In this document: positions 44,759 through 53,690 of the stretch, piece by piece | Layout: the number at the start of each line of letters is the position of its first letter | Numbering within the stretch: the first letter of the stretch is position 1 | NCBI RefSeq assembly: GCF_009939225.1 | Contig: NZ_JAACJR010000008.1 | Coordinates: forward strand, 1,350,945-1,414,944 | Source of the DNA: Sediminibacterium soli | GTDB lineage: Bacteria; Bacteroidota; Bacteroidia; Chitinophagales; Chitinophagaceae | Reading direction: 5' to 3' | DNA length: 64,000 nt | Position numbers and translations under genes: made by a program | Notes under the pieces: model-generated | The model's input: only the letters and a program-made list of their open reading frames with translations | Told to the model about the DNA's origin: nothing | Databases searched by the model: none

Positions 44759-45883
44759 ATGAAAAAAATTCTTTTCGCAGCACTCGCGCTTATTTCCATT
44801 ACAGCCTGCAAACAGAAAGGCGGCGGTGATTTTACCGTAAGCGGCAAGATACGCAACCCTCCTTCGCAGAAAATATTCCTGCAGGAAATTCCTTTTGACC
44901 GGCAGCAGCCTGTTATACTCGATTCGGGCAGCATTGCGTCGAATGGCACATTCTCGCTACATGCGCTGGCCAAGGAAGAAGGTCTGTACCGTGTGGTTGT
45001 TGAGAACGGCCCCGACGTGCTGCTTGTAAATGATGCGAAAGACATCAAACTGGAGATGGATGTAAACCATTACCGCTCCTACAAGGTAACCGGCTCCGCT
45101 GCAACCGGTCAGCTTCACGATCTGTTTGAGCAGTACCGCGTAAAAGACTCTGTTCTTTACCTCGCATTCATGCAGCTGGATACGCTTCACAAACAAAACG
45201 CATCCGACAGTCTTGTGAAAATCGCCGAGGCAAAAAGGGATGCGGAAATGAAAGCCATGAATGCGATTGTTACCGATTTCATTAACAAATCCGATAACGG
45301 AACCGCTACCTATTATGCCATCGGCATGGCCTCACGCACCATGCAGCAGGAGGAACTGGTGAAACTATCCACGGCCGCTGCCGATAAATTCAAAACCCAT
45401 CGCGGTCTGGCCATACTGAAAAGTATGCTCACCGTACAAAATAAACCACAGCAACCCTCCTATGCCCTGATGGGACAGCAGGCGCCGGAGATAGCGATGC
45501 CCGATACAAAGGGCGTTCCTTTCAAACTGAGCAGCCTGAAGGGAAAATATGTACTGGTTGATTTCTGGGCGAGCTGGTGTGCCCCCTGCAGGAAAGAAAA
45601 TCCGAACGTAGTGGCGGCATACAACAAATTCAAGGATAAGAACTTCACCATCCTGGGCGTGTCGCTCGACGAAGACAAAGCCAGCTGGGAGGCCGCTATC
45701 AAAGAAGACAAATTAAACTGGACGCATATCAGCGATCTCAAACACTGGCAGAGCGCCGTGGTACCCGCTTACCAGATAGAAGGCATTCCCTTCAATGTAC
45801 TGCTGGACCCGCAGGGTAAGATCATTGCAAGCAGTTTGCGCGGGGAGGAATTGGAAAGAAAACTTGCAGAAGTGCTGAAATAA
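44759..45883 (+). CDS. TlpA-like thioredoxin-fold lipoprotein with DUF4369-type N-domain
   Basis: 374 residues from the ATG of MKKILFAALALISITACKQK. The signal ends in a lipobox (SITAC), so the protein should be lipid-anchored on the periplasmic side. A beta-sandwich N-domain (about 25-115, with FTVSGKIRNPPSQKIFLQEI) resembles DUF4369, followed by a helical linker. The C-terminal thioredoxin domain (about 235-374) has DFWASWCAPCRKENP with the CxxC active site and the cis-Pro loop IEGIPFNVLLD. It should reduce or resolve disulfides of exported proteins. It follows gatB by 59 bp; a hairpin closes it. Confidence 0.92.
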   Translation: MKKILFAALALISITACKQKGGGDFTVSGKIRNPPSQKIFLQEIPFDRQQPVILDSGSIASNGTFSLHALAKEEGLYRVVVENGPDVLLVNDAKDIKLEMDVNHYRSYKVTGSAATGQLHDLFEQYRVKDSVLYLAFMQLDTLHKQNASDSLVKIAEAKRDAEMKAMNAIVTDFINKSDNGTATYYAIGMASRTMQQEELVKLSTAAADKFKTHRGLAILKSMLTVQNKPQQPSYALMGQQAPEIAMPDTKGVPFKLSSLKGKYVLVDFWASWCAPCRKENPNVVAAYNKFKDKNFTILGVSLDEDKASWEAAIKEDKLNWTHISDLKHWQSAVVPAYQIEGIPFNVLLDPQGKIIASSLRGEELERKLAEVLK

Positions 45884-45889
45884 TACACG

Positions 45890-45925
45890 GCAGATTCCCG
45901 GCTTGAAACATTACCGGGAATCTGC
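45890..45925. terminator. Hairpin downstream of the TlpA-like gene
   Basis: GCAGATTCCCGG (45890-45901) pairs exactly with CCGGGAATCTGC (45914-45925), 12 bp with a 12-nt loop, 7 bp after the stop codon. No U-tract follows, so it may stabilise the mRNA end rather than terminate on its own. Confidence 0.65.
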
Positions 45926-46041
45926 AGCAAAACACCAGGTATTACCAGTCACTTTTTCCGGAGAGAGAACAGTTTCCTGCCTGCCTTTCCCGTGCAACTT
46001 CGCAGTATCCACCATCGGATGCACACGAGCTGCTTTTCCCA

Positions 46042-46059
46042 ACTTACATTTTGGTAAGT
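46042..46059. promoter_or_regulatory. Candidate HxlR-type operator
   Basis: ACTTAC-ATTTTG-GTAAGT is a perfect 6-bp inverted repeat with a 6-nt centre. The pattern ACTTAC...GTAAGT is similar to operators known for HxlR/YodB-type repressors. It lies 26 bp upstream of the -7 box of the cupin gene, over the -33 region, and an HxlR-family gene lies just downstream of the cupin gene. Confidence 0.65.
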
Positions 46060-46085
46060 GACCGTATTCTGCAATAATCCCTTTC

Positions 46086-46093
46086 TACTTTTG
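46086..46093 (+). promoter_or_regulatory. -7 element of the cupin gene
   Basis: TACTTTTG fits TAnnTTTG exactly, 24 bp before the ATG. No TTTG is seen at the -33 position, which fits a weak or regulated promoter. Confidence 0.6.
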
Positions 46094-46117
46094 GGATATC
46101 AACCAACCTGATATCCT

Positions 46118-46681
46118 ATGTCAACCAGAAGAAACTTTGTACATACGATGGGCGTGATAAGCAGCATGCTTGTTATCCCGGAAACTTTTGCGAACCCGAA
46201 AAAGGAAGAAAGCGTATTAACCCCTTTGCTTGCCAACAGGAACCGGGAAAATTCCTACTGGTATATCGGTCATCTGATGTCCTTACTGCTTACATCCAAA
46301 CAGACCGGAGGCAGTTATGCCTTACTCAGGGCCACCGAGCGAAGGGGGCTGGAGCCGCCGCCACATACCCATACAAAAGAAGACGAAACATTTTTGATAC
46401 TGAACGGCGAAGTAACCTATACCGTAGGCAACAACAGTTTTCATGCGGGACCGGGCGATACCATGTTTTTACCAAAAAACATCCAGCATTCCTTTAAAAT
46501 CAAAACCGAGAAACTGGAGACACTCATGCTACTTACACCCGGCGGGTTTGAAAACTATTTTATAGAAATGAGCGAGCCTGCGGCAAGGATAGAACTCCCG
46601 CCGCTGCCGTCAGCCCCACCCGATATTTCAAAACTGGTTGCAACCGCAGCTAAATATGGGATACAATTTCCACCGTTATAG
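46118..46681 (+). CDS. Cupin-domain protein with Tat-like/secretory N-terminus
   Basis: 187 residues. The N-terminus MSTRRNFVHTMGVISSMLVI has a twin-arginine-like start (STRRNF) and a hydrophobic stretch, so export is possible. The cupin barrel (about 55-150) shows the metal motif PPPHTHTKEDETFLILNGEV (H-x-H-x-4-E-x-6-G type) and the second motif GPGDTMFLPKNIQHSFK with its His. Cupins of this kind bind small molecules or act as dioxygenases or isomerases; the substrate is unknown. It is convergent with the HxlR-type regulator and preceded by a matching palindrome, so it is the probable target gene. Confidence 0.85.
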   Translation: MSTRRNFVHTMGVISSMLVIPETFANPKKEESVLTPLLANRNRENSYWYIGHLMSLLLTSKQTGGSYALLRATERRGLEPPPHTHTKEDETFLILNGEVTYTVGNNSFHAGPGDTMFLPKNIQHSFKIKTEKLETLMLLTPGGFENYFIEMSEPAARIELPPLPSAPPDISKLVATAAKYGIQFPPL

Positions 46682-46693
46682 AGCATAAAACGA

Positions 46694-47101
46694 TTACTCC
46701 GTTCCGGTGATATTGTTCCTGATGGCCTGGATGGTCCGTAAAGGCGTTTTGTTCATTGCCGTATTGAATCGTTCATCCTGTAAGTTCCGGTATCCCCATT
46801 CAACAATGGATGCGATAACAGGGATCAGGGTTTCTCCGATGGCCGCCAATGTATATTCTGTTTTAGGAGATGAAAATTCAGAAGCGCTGCGGGTGATGAT
46901 TTTCTTCTCCAGGAAAAAATTCAGTTCCTGTGTGAGTATCTTATCCGATATATCCGGAAGCTGGTTTTTGATGGCGCTGAAACACAGGGTCTGGTCTCGC
47001 AAACTCCACAAAATTCCCATTTGCCATTTACCGGCGATAAACTGCCTTGTATGCTGAACCGGGCAGCCCAGGTAAATATTGTCTGAATCGTTCCTTTCCA
47101 T
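46694..47101 (-). CDS. HxlR-family winged-helix regulator
   Basis: 135 residues from the ATG of MERNDSDNIYLGCPVQHTRQ; an 11-residue upstream extension is less likely. The HxlR signature is clear: GCPVQHTRQFIAGKWQMGIL with the N-terminal cysteine that is redox- or electrophile-sensitive in several family members, then LRDQTLCFSAIKNQLPDISD, ILTQELNFFLEKKIITR and the wing SSPKTEYTLAAIGETLIPVI. It is convergent with the cupin gene (12 bp between stops). It may sense an oxidant or electrophile through the Cys and repress the cupin gene (inference). Confidence 0.9.
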   Translation of the reverse strand: MERNDSDNIYLGCPVQHTRQFIAGKWQMGILWSLRDQTLCFSAIKNQLPDISDKILTQELNFFLEKKIITRSASEFSSPKTEYTLAAIGETLIPVIASIVEWGYRNLQDERFNTAMNKTPLRTIQAIRNNITGTE

Positions 47102-47169
47102 ACGGTAGGTTTCTGGCGCTGAATAAATGTACAACTATTCAATCATCTCCCTCAGCGCGCCGCATACGC

Positions 47170-47198
47170 AAACAAAAGAGCCGCACTTATGGTGCGGC
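47170..47198 (-). terminator. Intrinsic terminator of the first susC-susD unit
   Basis: On the minus strand, GCCGCAC (47198-47192) and GTGCGGC (47186-47180) form a stem with a 5-nt loop, followed by TCTTTTGTTT. It lies about 30 bp after the susD stop at 47228. Confidence 0.85.
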
Positions 47199-47227
47199 CC
47201 CTGTATTATACCAAAAAAGAACTGAGA

Positions 47228-48730
47228 CTATTTGTTCAGGTTCGGGTTGTTCAGCACTTCCTGCTGGGGAATGGAGAACGTAAGCTTGGGATCATTGTAA
47301 GTAAATGAGTTACCCGCTTCAAACAGGTGGTTGGAACCTCTTTTCACAGTGAACTTACCTCTTTTCAATGCCAGATAAGCTTTTCCTTCACCCCAGAGTT
47401 CGATACGTGTCTGCAGATAGATCTCATCCAGCAGCGCCTGTCCGCCCAGTGCATTCACATAAGAAACATCGGCGATCCTGTCGCTCAGGTAAGCAGAAAG
47501 CGCTGTTCTTGCAGCGGCATCCTGTCCGGCACGTGCTTTTGCCTCGGCATTCAGCAGGTAGAATTCATCTGCACGCATATAAACATAGTCCATCTCTACA
47601 TACCTTGTTCCGCCAGAAGTGCGTGCGGGAGCGAAGAATTTGTTGATCGGCTGCAGTTTATACTGTACTGTGGGAGCGGCAAACTGTGCTTTCCTCGAGT
47701 CATCGGCCCTGATCGCATCGTACAGACCGCGGTCGATGGTTTTGGGATCACCTGCCCAGGTATAGCTGTATGTGAACTGGTCAACCTGTCCCCACCAGGA
47801 TACCAGGTTCAGACCCTGCGCCAGGGTAAGGTCTACACCCCATATCCAGCTTGGTGTGGTTACCTTGTTGAAACCGGCGGTGGCGATGTTGCTGCCATCG
47901 TATACATAGTAGGTTTTCGCGGTCTTGGGGTAGGCATTCATCAGGTCCTGGGTAAGGGTAACCACCTGCGCCCAGTCCGCGGTGGTACCTCTTGCTGCCA
48001 GCACATAGGCCAGCAGACCTTTGGCCACGTTCTGATCAACCTGGTCTTTGGATGCGCGTGTATAACCGTTCAGCAGCGTAATTGCATCGTTCAGGTCAGC
48101 GATCATCAGGTCCCATACATCCTTGGCGGTGCTTTTGGGCTGGTTGGCAGAATTGGGATCAGCCGTTTTGTATATCGGCAGGATCTTGGCGGTACCGTCG
48201 CCGTAAGAAGGCGCGTACAGCTGGCTCAGGTAAAAATAACCGTATGCCCGCATGGCTTTGGCCTGACCCATGGTTACCTTGTTACCCGCAGTGGTGGGTG
48301 TGGCATTTGTGCCGCCAAGGATATCAATGATGGTATTGGCGCCAAAGACCTGGCGGTAGTAATACCTGAAAGGAATATAGTTTTCGTTTACGGTAAAGTT
48401 GGGCGTAGCCACATACTTGGCCAGGTTGGAATACCAGCCATAGGTTACACCTGCCAGTACCATGTCGGACTGCAGCATATCGGTATAGATATCGATGCCT
48501 TTCTGGCCAAAATCGTCATGACCCGTGGTACCGCCTACCTGCGTGGAGAACATGGTCGTATACAAACCTGAAATGCTGCCGTTCAGGAGTTTTGGATCCT
48601 GCGCAGCCGCAGCGCCCAATTGCTCGGGCGTGGTGAACGCGGTCGGCTGTGTTTCGAGGAAAGATTTTTTACATCCTCCCAGCACCGCCGAAGCAGCTAC
48701 AGCAAGCGTTACAAAATATTTCGTTTTCAT
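47228..48730 (-). CDS. SusD/RagB-family nutrient-binding lipoprotein
   Basis: Outer-membrane lipoprotein that binds a ligand above a SusC channel. 500 residues; signal peptide with lipobox (AVLGGC, Cys about 19). The SusD fold appears as TPR-like helices, with AKAMRAYGYFYLSQLYAPSY near 163 and the C-terminal part around RIELWGEGKAYLALKRGKF near 450. It follows its susC gene by 19 bp, the expected order. No glycan-degrading enzyme, sulfatase or regulator is linked, so the substrate is open. Confidence 0.93.
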   Translation of the reverse strand: MKTKYFVTLAVAASAVLGGCKKSFLETQPTAFTTPEQLGAAAAQDPKLLNGSISGLYTTMFSTQVGGTTGHDDFGQKGIDIYTDMLQSDMVLAGVTYGWYSNLAKYVATPNFTVNENYIPFRYYYRQVFGANTIIDILGGTNATPTTAGNKVTMGQAKAMRAYGYFYLSQLYAPSYGDGTAKILPIYKTADPNSANQPKSTAKDVWDLMIADLNDAITLLNGYTRASKDQVDQNVAKGLLAYVLAARGTTADWAQVVTLTQDLMNAYPKTAKTYYVYDGSNIATAGFNKVTTPSWIWGVDLTLAQGLNLVSWWGQVDQFTYSYTWAGDPKTIDRGLYDAIRADDSRKAQFAAPTVQYKLQPINKFFAPARTSGGTRYVEMDYVYMRADEFYLLNAEAKARAGQDAAARTALSAYLSDRIADVSYVNALGGQALLDEIYLQTRIELWGEGKAYLALKRGKFTVKRGSNHLFEAGNSFTYNDPKLTFSIPQQEVLNNPNLNK

Positions 48731-48749
48731 ATCTGTTGTGTTAATTTGA

Positions 48750-51700
48750 TTAGAATCTAACTTTTAAACCGGCCGTGATCGTAGACAGCGGTGAATACCT
48801 GTACGTATCAGAGTTACCGGTTTCAGCAGTGGAAGGATTGAAACCTCTTCTTGCAGAAGCCAGCCACAGGTTGTCGCCGGATACGAAGAAAGTTACCTGC
48901 TGAACGCCGATCCTATCGGTAACACGTGCAGGCAGTGTATAGCCGATCCTTACGTTGTTCAGTGCCATATAACTTGCTTTTGTCAGGAACCTGGTAGAAG
49001 TTGAGCTCACGTTTGCATCGAAATTGTTGCCAAGACGTGGTACATCGGTGATATCGCCCGCTTTCTGCCATCTTCTCCTGATATCCGTGTTGAAGTTATT
49101 GTTACCGGCAAGACCGCTGGCCATCAGGCCTGCATAGGCACCGTCGTAAGAATAACCGCCGATGCTGTACAGGAACTGAACCGCTACATCAAAGCCTTTG
49201 AAACCTGCGCTCAGGTTGATGGCACCACGCAGATCGGGGATCGGTGATTTGCCAACATAGTACTGGGTGGCCTGGGAATAGGTTTTGGTGACACCCTGTT
49301 TCAGGGTTGCCGCTTTGGCGGGATTATCGATCTTATATTGCTCCAGGTTGGTCACCTGCTCACCCGCATCGAAAGTGCTGTTGCCATTGGCATCATCATA
49401 GAAAACTGTCCAGGTGCTTACACCGGTGGTGGGATCCACACCGGCGAAATTGCGCATGTAGTAATCGTAAATGGAATGTCCTTTTGCATAACCGTAAGTG
49501 CCCTGAACATCGATCAGTTTGGGTTTGCCGGTTGAAGGATCCAGCGGCATGGCAGTCAGCTGGTTCTTGAAATGTTCCCCATTCACGCTCAGGTTGAGGA
49601 AGAAATCTTTCTTCTCGATGATATGACCTGTCAGTTCAAATTCCAGACCTGAGTTCCGCAGCTTACCATCGTTTACGGTAATGCTCGCATAACCGTTGGA
49701 GATACCGATGGAGCGGTTGAAGTTCATGTTCTCCGTATTTTTTACGTAGTAGTCAACAGAACCTTCCAGGAACCTGCCGAGTTTGAACTCAGCGCCAACC
49801 TGCATCATTTTGGAAGTCTCCCAAGTCAGGCTCGGGTTACCCGGTACAGGCACACCGAAGGAAGGCAGATCGTTCAGGTTGTTGATAGAGATGCTGCTGT
49901 AACCCGGGTAGAGACTGAAACCATCCTGGTCGCCGAGGATACCGTAGCTGGCTTTCAGTTTCAGGTAATTGAGCAGGCTGCCGCGCTTCATGAAATTCTC
50001 TTTCGTCACTTCCCATCCAAGACCCACGGAACCAAAAGTACCCCAGGCGTTGCCTTTGATGAAGCGGGAAGAACCGTCTCTTCTTACGGTACCGGAAACA
50101 TAGTATTTGCTCTGGTAATCGTAGTTAACCTGTCCGAAATAGCTCTCCAGTTTGTTGGTGTTCTGGCTGGAACTCACAGCGCCCTGGATTTTTACGATGG
50201 CATTGTCCAGTTCCATACCGTAGTTGTCAACCAGGTTCTGGCCACCGGCGCTTGCAGAAGACAGCCTGTAGTTGGTTGCCTCATGCGCTGCCAGCACTTC
50301 TACATTATGGCTGTTGAAGCGATGTGCGTAGCGCAGCATGTTCAACAGGTTCAGGTTCATCAGTTCAGACCTTGTATGGAAGATAGAACCGTTCTGGCTT
50401 GCAGCCGAACCATAGAATTTATTGTTACGGCTAACCGCCAGGTTGCTGTAGTACTGCATACCCAGCCTGTTCTCGAAAGTCAGGTCTTTGGTGAATTTCA
50501 GTTTTACAGAAGCGTTACCGGTAAGATCATTACGGGTAGAGCGGCTGGTGTTAAATGTTGCATCGGCAATGGAGTTTGTCAGTGCGCCAAAGCCCCTTGA
50601 CTGGCCGTTACCCGCACCATAATCGTACATATTGCCGCCGAAGATCGGGTCTGGCACCAGCGCCCCTGTTGCCGGGTCGCGCAGGAACAGCGGGAAGATG
50701 GACGGGATATTGTCAACAAACCAGAAGATGCTGTTGGAGTTGCTTGCCTGTCCGTTGTTATTGGTTACCGCGTTTGAATAGTTAACATTCAACGAAGTGG
50801 TCAGCCATGATTTTACCTCGTGGTTCAGTTGCAAACGACCCGAGACACGGGTAAAATCGCTGTTGATGGAATAGCCTTTGTCTTTCAGGTAACCGAAAGA
50901 AGAGAAGTAATTCGTTTTGGCATCTCCGCCGCCGAATTTAAGATTGGTCTCGGCTCTGCTGGAAGACTGGAACCCGTAATCCTGCCATCTTTCAGGCGTC
51001 CATTTGCGGGTAATGCCTGCCCGCACCTGGCGGGTTGCCGGATCGATCAGGCTGCTTGCATCGGCAGAAGTGCCCTGGTTCCACATATAGTATGCAGGAC
51101 TGATACCTGCCGCACCGAACAAACGGGTGTTGGCATAGTTGGTGGGGTTGGCATTGTTCCTTGCCACACCTTCATTGTATACGCCTTCCCATGCCAGGCC
51201 GATGTAATCTTCAGGAGAAGTAATTACATCGTAGCGGGGAAGCAGCGACATATTGGAGCCATACCTTCCTTCCACTTCGATAAAAGATTTTTTTCCTTTT
51301 CCGCTCAGCGTGGTCACAACGATCACACCATTGGCACCTCTTGAACCGTAGATTGCTGTAGCGGCAGCGTCTTTCAGTACCGTTATGGATGCGATGTCGG
51401 CCGGGTTAATGCCATTCAGGGAACCTGCAAACGGTACCCCATCTACGACATAAAGAGGGGAACGGTTGCCGTTCACGGAACCAAAACCACGGATACGCAC
51501 CGTGGCCGAAGTACCGGGCTGACCGGATGTGTTGATCACCCGTACACCCGCCACCTCACCGGCCAGCGCCTGGGATACGTTTGATACGCTTTTGTTACTG
51601 AGGTGTTCGCCGGAAACCTGCTTGGCGGTACCGGTGAAAGCCTGTTTGGTTGTGTTGCTATAACCCACCACCACCACTTCGTCAAGATTTTGCGTGGTTG

Positions 51701-51980
51701 CTTTCAGGGAAACATCTACAGAAGAACCGCTGATGGCAGCTTCCTGCGTTGTAAAGTTCAGCGCACTGATAACCAGTGTTCTTGCTGATGGGGAAACAGA
51801 GATGGAATAGGTTCCATCTTCTTTGGTGGTGGTACCTGCAGCGGTACCTTTCACCTGCACCGAAGCGCCGGAAACCGGGCTTCCTTTGTCATCGCTTACC
51901 CGACCCGTGATCGTACGGTTCTGCGCAATTGAATGCAGCATTCCGAGACACAGTCCGAGCAGCAGTAGCAATTTTCTCAT
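48750..51980 (-). CDS. SusC/RagA TonB-dependent outer-membrane transporter
   Basis: 1076 residues. Signal peptide (about 1-19), an N-terminal carboxypeptidase-regulatory-like domain (about 22-95, RTITGRVSDDKGSPVSGASV), the TonB-box-like DEVVVVGYSN, the plug (about 115-215; TVRIRGFGSVNGNRSPLYVV, then KDAAATAIYGSRGANGVIVV) and a beta-barrel ending in STITAGLKVRF with the terminal Phe. It imports the ligand caught by the SusD partner downstream. It is closely related in layout to the second SusC at 53.7 kb but differs in length and barrel sequence. Confidence 0.95.
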   Translation of the reverse strand: MRKLLLLLGLCLGMLHSIAQNRTITGRVSDDKGSPVSGASVQVKGTAAGTTTKEDGTYSISVSPSARTLVISALNFTTQEAAISGSSVDVSLKATTQNLDEVVVVGYSNTTKQAFTGTAKQVSGEHLSNKSVSNVSQALAGEVAGVRVINTSGQPGTSATVRIRGFGSVNGNRSPLYVVDGVPFAGSLNGINPADIASITVLKDAAATAIYGSRGANGVIVVTTLSGKGKKSFIEVEGRYGSNMSLLPRYDVITSPEDYIGLAWEGVYNEGVARNNANPTNYANTRLFGAAGISPAYYMWNQGTSADASSLIDPATRQVRAGITRKWTPERWQDYGFQSSSRAETNLKFGGGDAKTNYFSSFGYLKDKGYSINSDFTRVSGRLQLNHEVKSWLTTSLNVNYSNAVTNNNGQASNSNSIFWFVDNIPSIFPLFLRDPATGALVPDPIFGGNMYDYGAGNGQSRGFGALTNSIADATFNTSRSTRNDLTGNASVKLKFTKDLTFENRLGMQYYSNLAVSRNNKFYGSAASQNGSIFHTRSELMNLNLLNMLRYAHRFNSHNVEVLAAHEATNYRLSSASAGGQNLVDNYGMELDNAIVKIQGAVSSSQNTNKLESYFGQVNYDYQSKYYVSGTVRRDGSSRFIKGNAWGTFGSVGLGWEVTKENFMKRGSLLNYLKLKASYGILGDQDGFSLYPGYSSISINNLNDLPSFGVPVPGNPSLTWETSKMMQVGAEFKLGRFLEGSVDYYVKNTENMNFNRSIGISNGYASITVNDGKLRNSGLEFELTGHIIEKKDFFLNLSVNGEHFKNQLTAMPLDPSTGKPKLIDVQGTYGYAKGHSIYDYYMRNFAGVDPTTGVSTWTVFYDDANGNSTFDAGEQVTNLEQYKIDNPAKAATLKQGVTKTYSQATQYYVGKSPIPDLRGAINLSAGFKGFDVAVQFLYSIGGYSYDGAYAGLMASGLAGNNNFNTDIRRRWQKAGDITDVPRLGNNFDANVSSTSTRFLTKASYMALNNVRIGYTLPARVTDRIGVQQVTFFVSGDNLWLASARRGFNPSTAETGNSDTYRYSPLSTITAGLKVRF

Positions 51981-52139
51981 AATTCAGTTTTTGATTTGCG
52001 GGGCGCAAATTAGTTAGAGAATTTTAACGTGAACACTATTAGACAGCCGCTTGTGCCAATTTGCTGCACTTTTTGTCAATCCATTCCTATATTCTTTATC
52101 AAGAAGCACTACATGCTGAATTACAAATAATTATATATA

Positions 52140-52177
52140 TTAAAAAAAATAAGCACCTCTTATTTGGGGTGCTTATT
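52140..52177 (-). terminator. Intrinsic terminator of the second susC-susD unit
   Basis: On the minus strand AATAAGCACC and its complement GGTGCTTATT (52148-52157 with 52168-52177) make a 10-bp stem, extended by one wobble pair and one G-C pair, followed by TTTTTTTTA. It lies 29 bp after the susD stop at 52206. Confidence 0.93.
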
Positions 52178-52205
52178 CCTATAAATCAATATGTCTGGCG
52201 GATGA

Positions 52206-53666
52206 TTAGTTGTCTTTCGCCAGCGGGTTCAGCAGCAGCTCATCGGCCGAAATTGGCCAGATATATTGCTGTCCGCTTGCCGGGATGGAACTAACGCCGG
52301 GTTTGGCCGGAAGCGGCAGACCCAGCCTGGTGATATCGGTTCCCCTGAGGCCTTCGCCCAGGAACTCGATGCGGCGTTCGGTAAGGATCGCATCGGTTAA
52401 CGCAGTGGCGGTAGCAAAATCCGCCGCGCTAAATACGGTGGAAGCATCTGACCTGCCACGTACCGCGTTCAGCAACAGAATTGCCTGGGCGTCTACCGCA
52501 TTGGTTGATCTTACCCTGGCTTCTGCCAGGTTAAGCAGCACTTCTGCATAACGGATAACGGGTGCATAATCGGTAAAGGTTGATTTAACCGAATACTTGG
52601 TCAGGTAGCTCTTGCCGCTGAATACCTGCACAAAGCTTCTCCTTGCATCGGTGGATTTCCAGCCGGTATTGGAAATAATACCTGTAGAAAGCAGGGAGTA
52701 CTCGCCATTACCGCCGTTGAAGGCAGAAGGTCCGTAATAGTAACCCAGCTGGTTTTGTGTGCCGGGTGTTTCGTTATCAGCAAAAGGCATAGATAAGATA
52801 GACTCGGTGGTGGTATACGGCGGCTTGAACAGACTGGTATAATCCGCCTGCAGGGAATGGTTAACACCGGTTGCAGCAGTAAACGGCGGTGTGGCAGAGA
52901 CAATTTTGTTTGCCTCGGTAATCACCGCAGCATAGTTACCCATGCTCAGGTACACCCTTGTTTTCAGTGCGATCGCCGTGTTCCTGTGCGCCCTCACCGT
53001 GTTAAGCAGGGCAGACGCATTTGTGAGCGGAAGATTGGCTTCCGCAAAGGTCAGGTCGGCCAGTATCTGCGTATACACTTCGGCAACCGTAGAACGGGTA
53101 AGTGCATAGTTACCCGAACCTGTGTTTCCGGTTAAACGAAGGGGAACACCCGGTTTGCTTCCGTTGCCATCCCAGTAAGGGCGTGCATACAACTGTAACA
53201 GCGAGTAGTAGCTCAGCGCCCTCAACAGACGCGCTTCGCCGATATAGTTGCTGGAAAGCGTGGCGCCCACAACACTGGTGCCTTTTGTTGCCATACCATC
53301 GATCAGCACATTTGCCAGGTTGATTACGTAGTAGGCACGTGACCAATGGTTCATAACACTGTTGGTAGAGCTGTTGCTGGGTGTATAGTTCCAGATATCA
53401 AATCCCGTAACCACGTTTGTACGGTCGTTGGAGAATTCTTCCCCGCGGATATCATTGAATATCTGGTAACGTCCGCCATACATGCCCGCATTTTTGATGG
53501 CAGCATAAATGGCACGCACCTGACCTTCTATCCGGTCTTTGGTATCAAATGCGGTGGATGCAATGACTGAGGTAGATGGCACTGGTGCCAGGTACTCATC
53601 CTTAGCGCATGATGCCAGTTGCATTCCGAAAGCAGCCAGCACGATGTATAGAATATTTTTTTTCAT
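52206..53666 (-). CDS. SusD/RagB-family nutrient-binding lipoprotein (second copy)
   Basis: 486 residues; signal peptide with lipobox (QLASC, Cys about 20). SusD features include EARLLRALSYYSLLQLYARPYW near 145-165 and RYAEVLLNLAEARV near 368, followed by RIEFLGEGLRGTDITRLG. It follows its susC by 24 bp. The two SusD proteins in this window share only the fold-level motifs by eye, so the two systems probably bind different ligands (inference). Confidence 0.92.
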   Translation of the reverse strand: MKKNILYIVLAAFGMQLASCAKDEYLAPVPSTSVIASTAFDTKDRIEGQVRAIYAAIKNAGMYGGRYQIFNDIRGEEFSNDRTNVVTGFDIWNYTPSNSSTNSVMNHWSRAYYVINLANVLIDGMATKGTSVVGATLSSNYIGEARLLRALSYYSLLQLYARPYWDGNGSKPGVPLRLTGNTGSGNYALTRSTVAEVYTQILADLTFAEANLPLTNASALLNTVRAHRNTAIALKTRVYLSMGNYAAVITEANKIVSATPPFTAATGVNHSLQADYTSLFKPPYTTTESILSMPFADNETPGTQNQLGYYYGPSAFNGGNGEYSLLSTGIISNTGWKSTDARRSFVQVFSGKSYLTKYSVKSTFTDYAPVIRYAEVLLNLAEARVRSTNAVDAQAILLLNAVRGRSDASTVFSAADFATATALTDAILTERRIEFLGEGLRGTDITRLGLPLPAKPGVSSIPASGQQYIWPISADELLLNPLAKDN

Positions 53667-53690
53667 TTCTCTATGATTTAGCTTTTACGA

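Noticed and set aside
47327..48571. A 414-codon open frame on the plus strand opposite the first susD gene
   Set aside because: It mirrors a clear SusD gene codon for codon, has no recognisable domain and no start context; it is a shadow of the GC-rich third positions.
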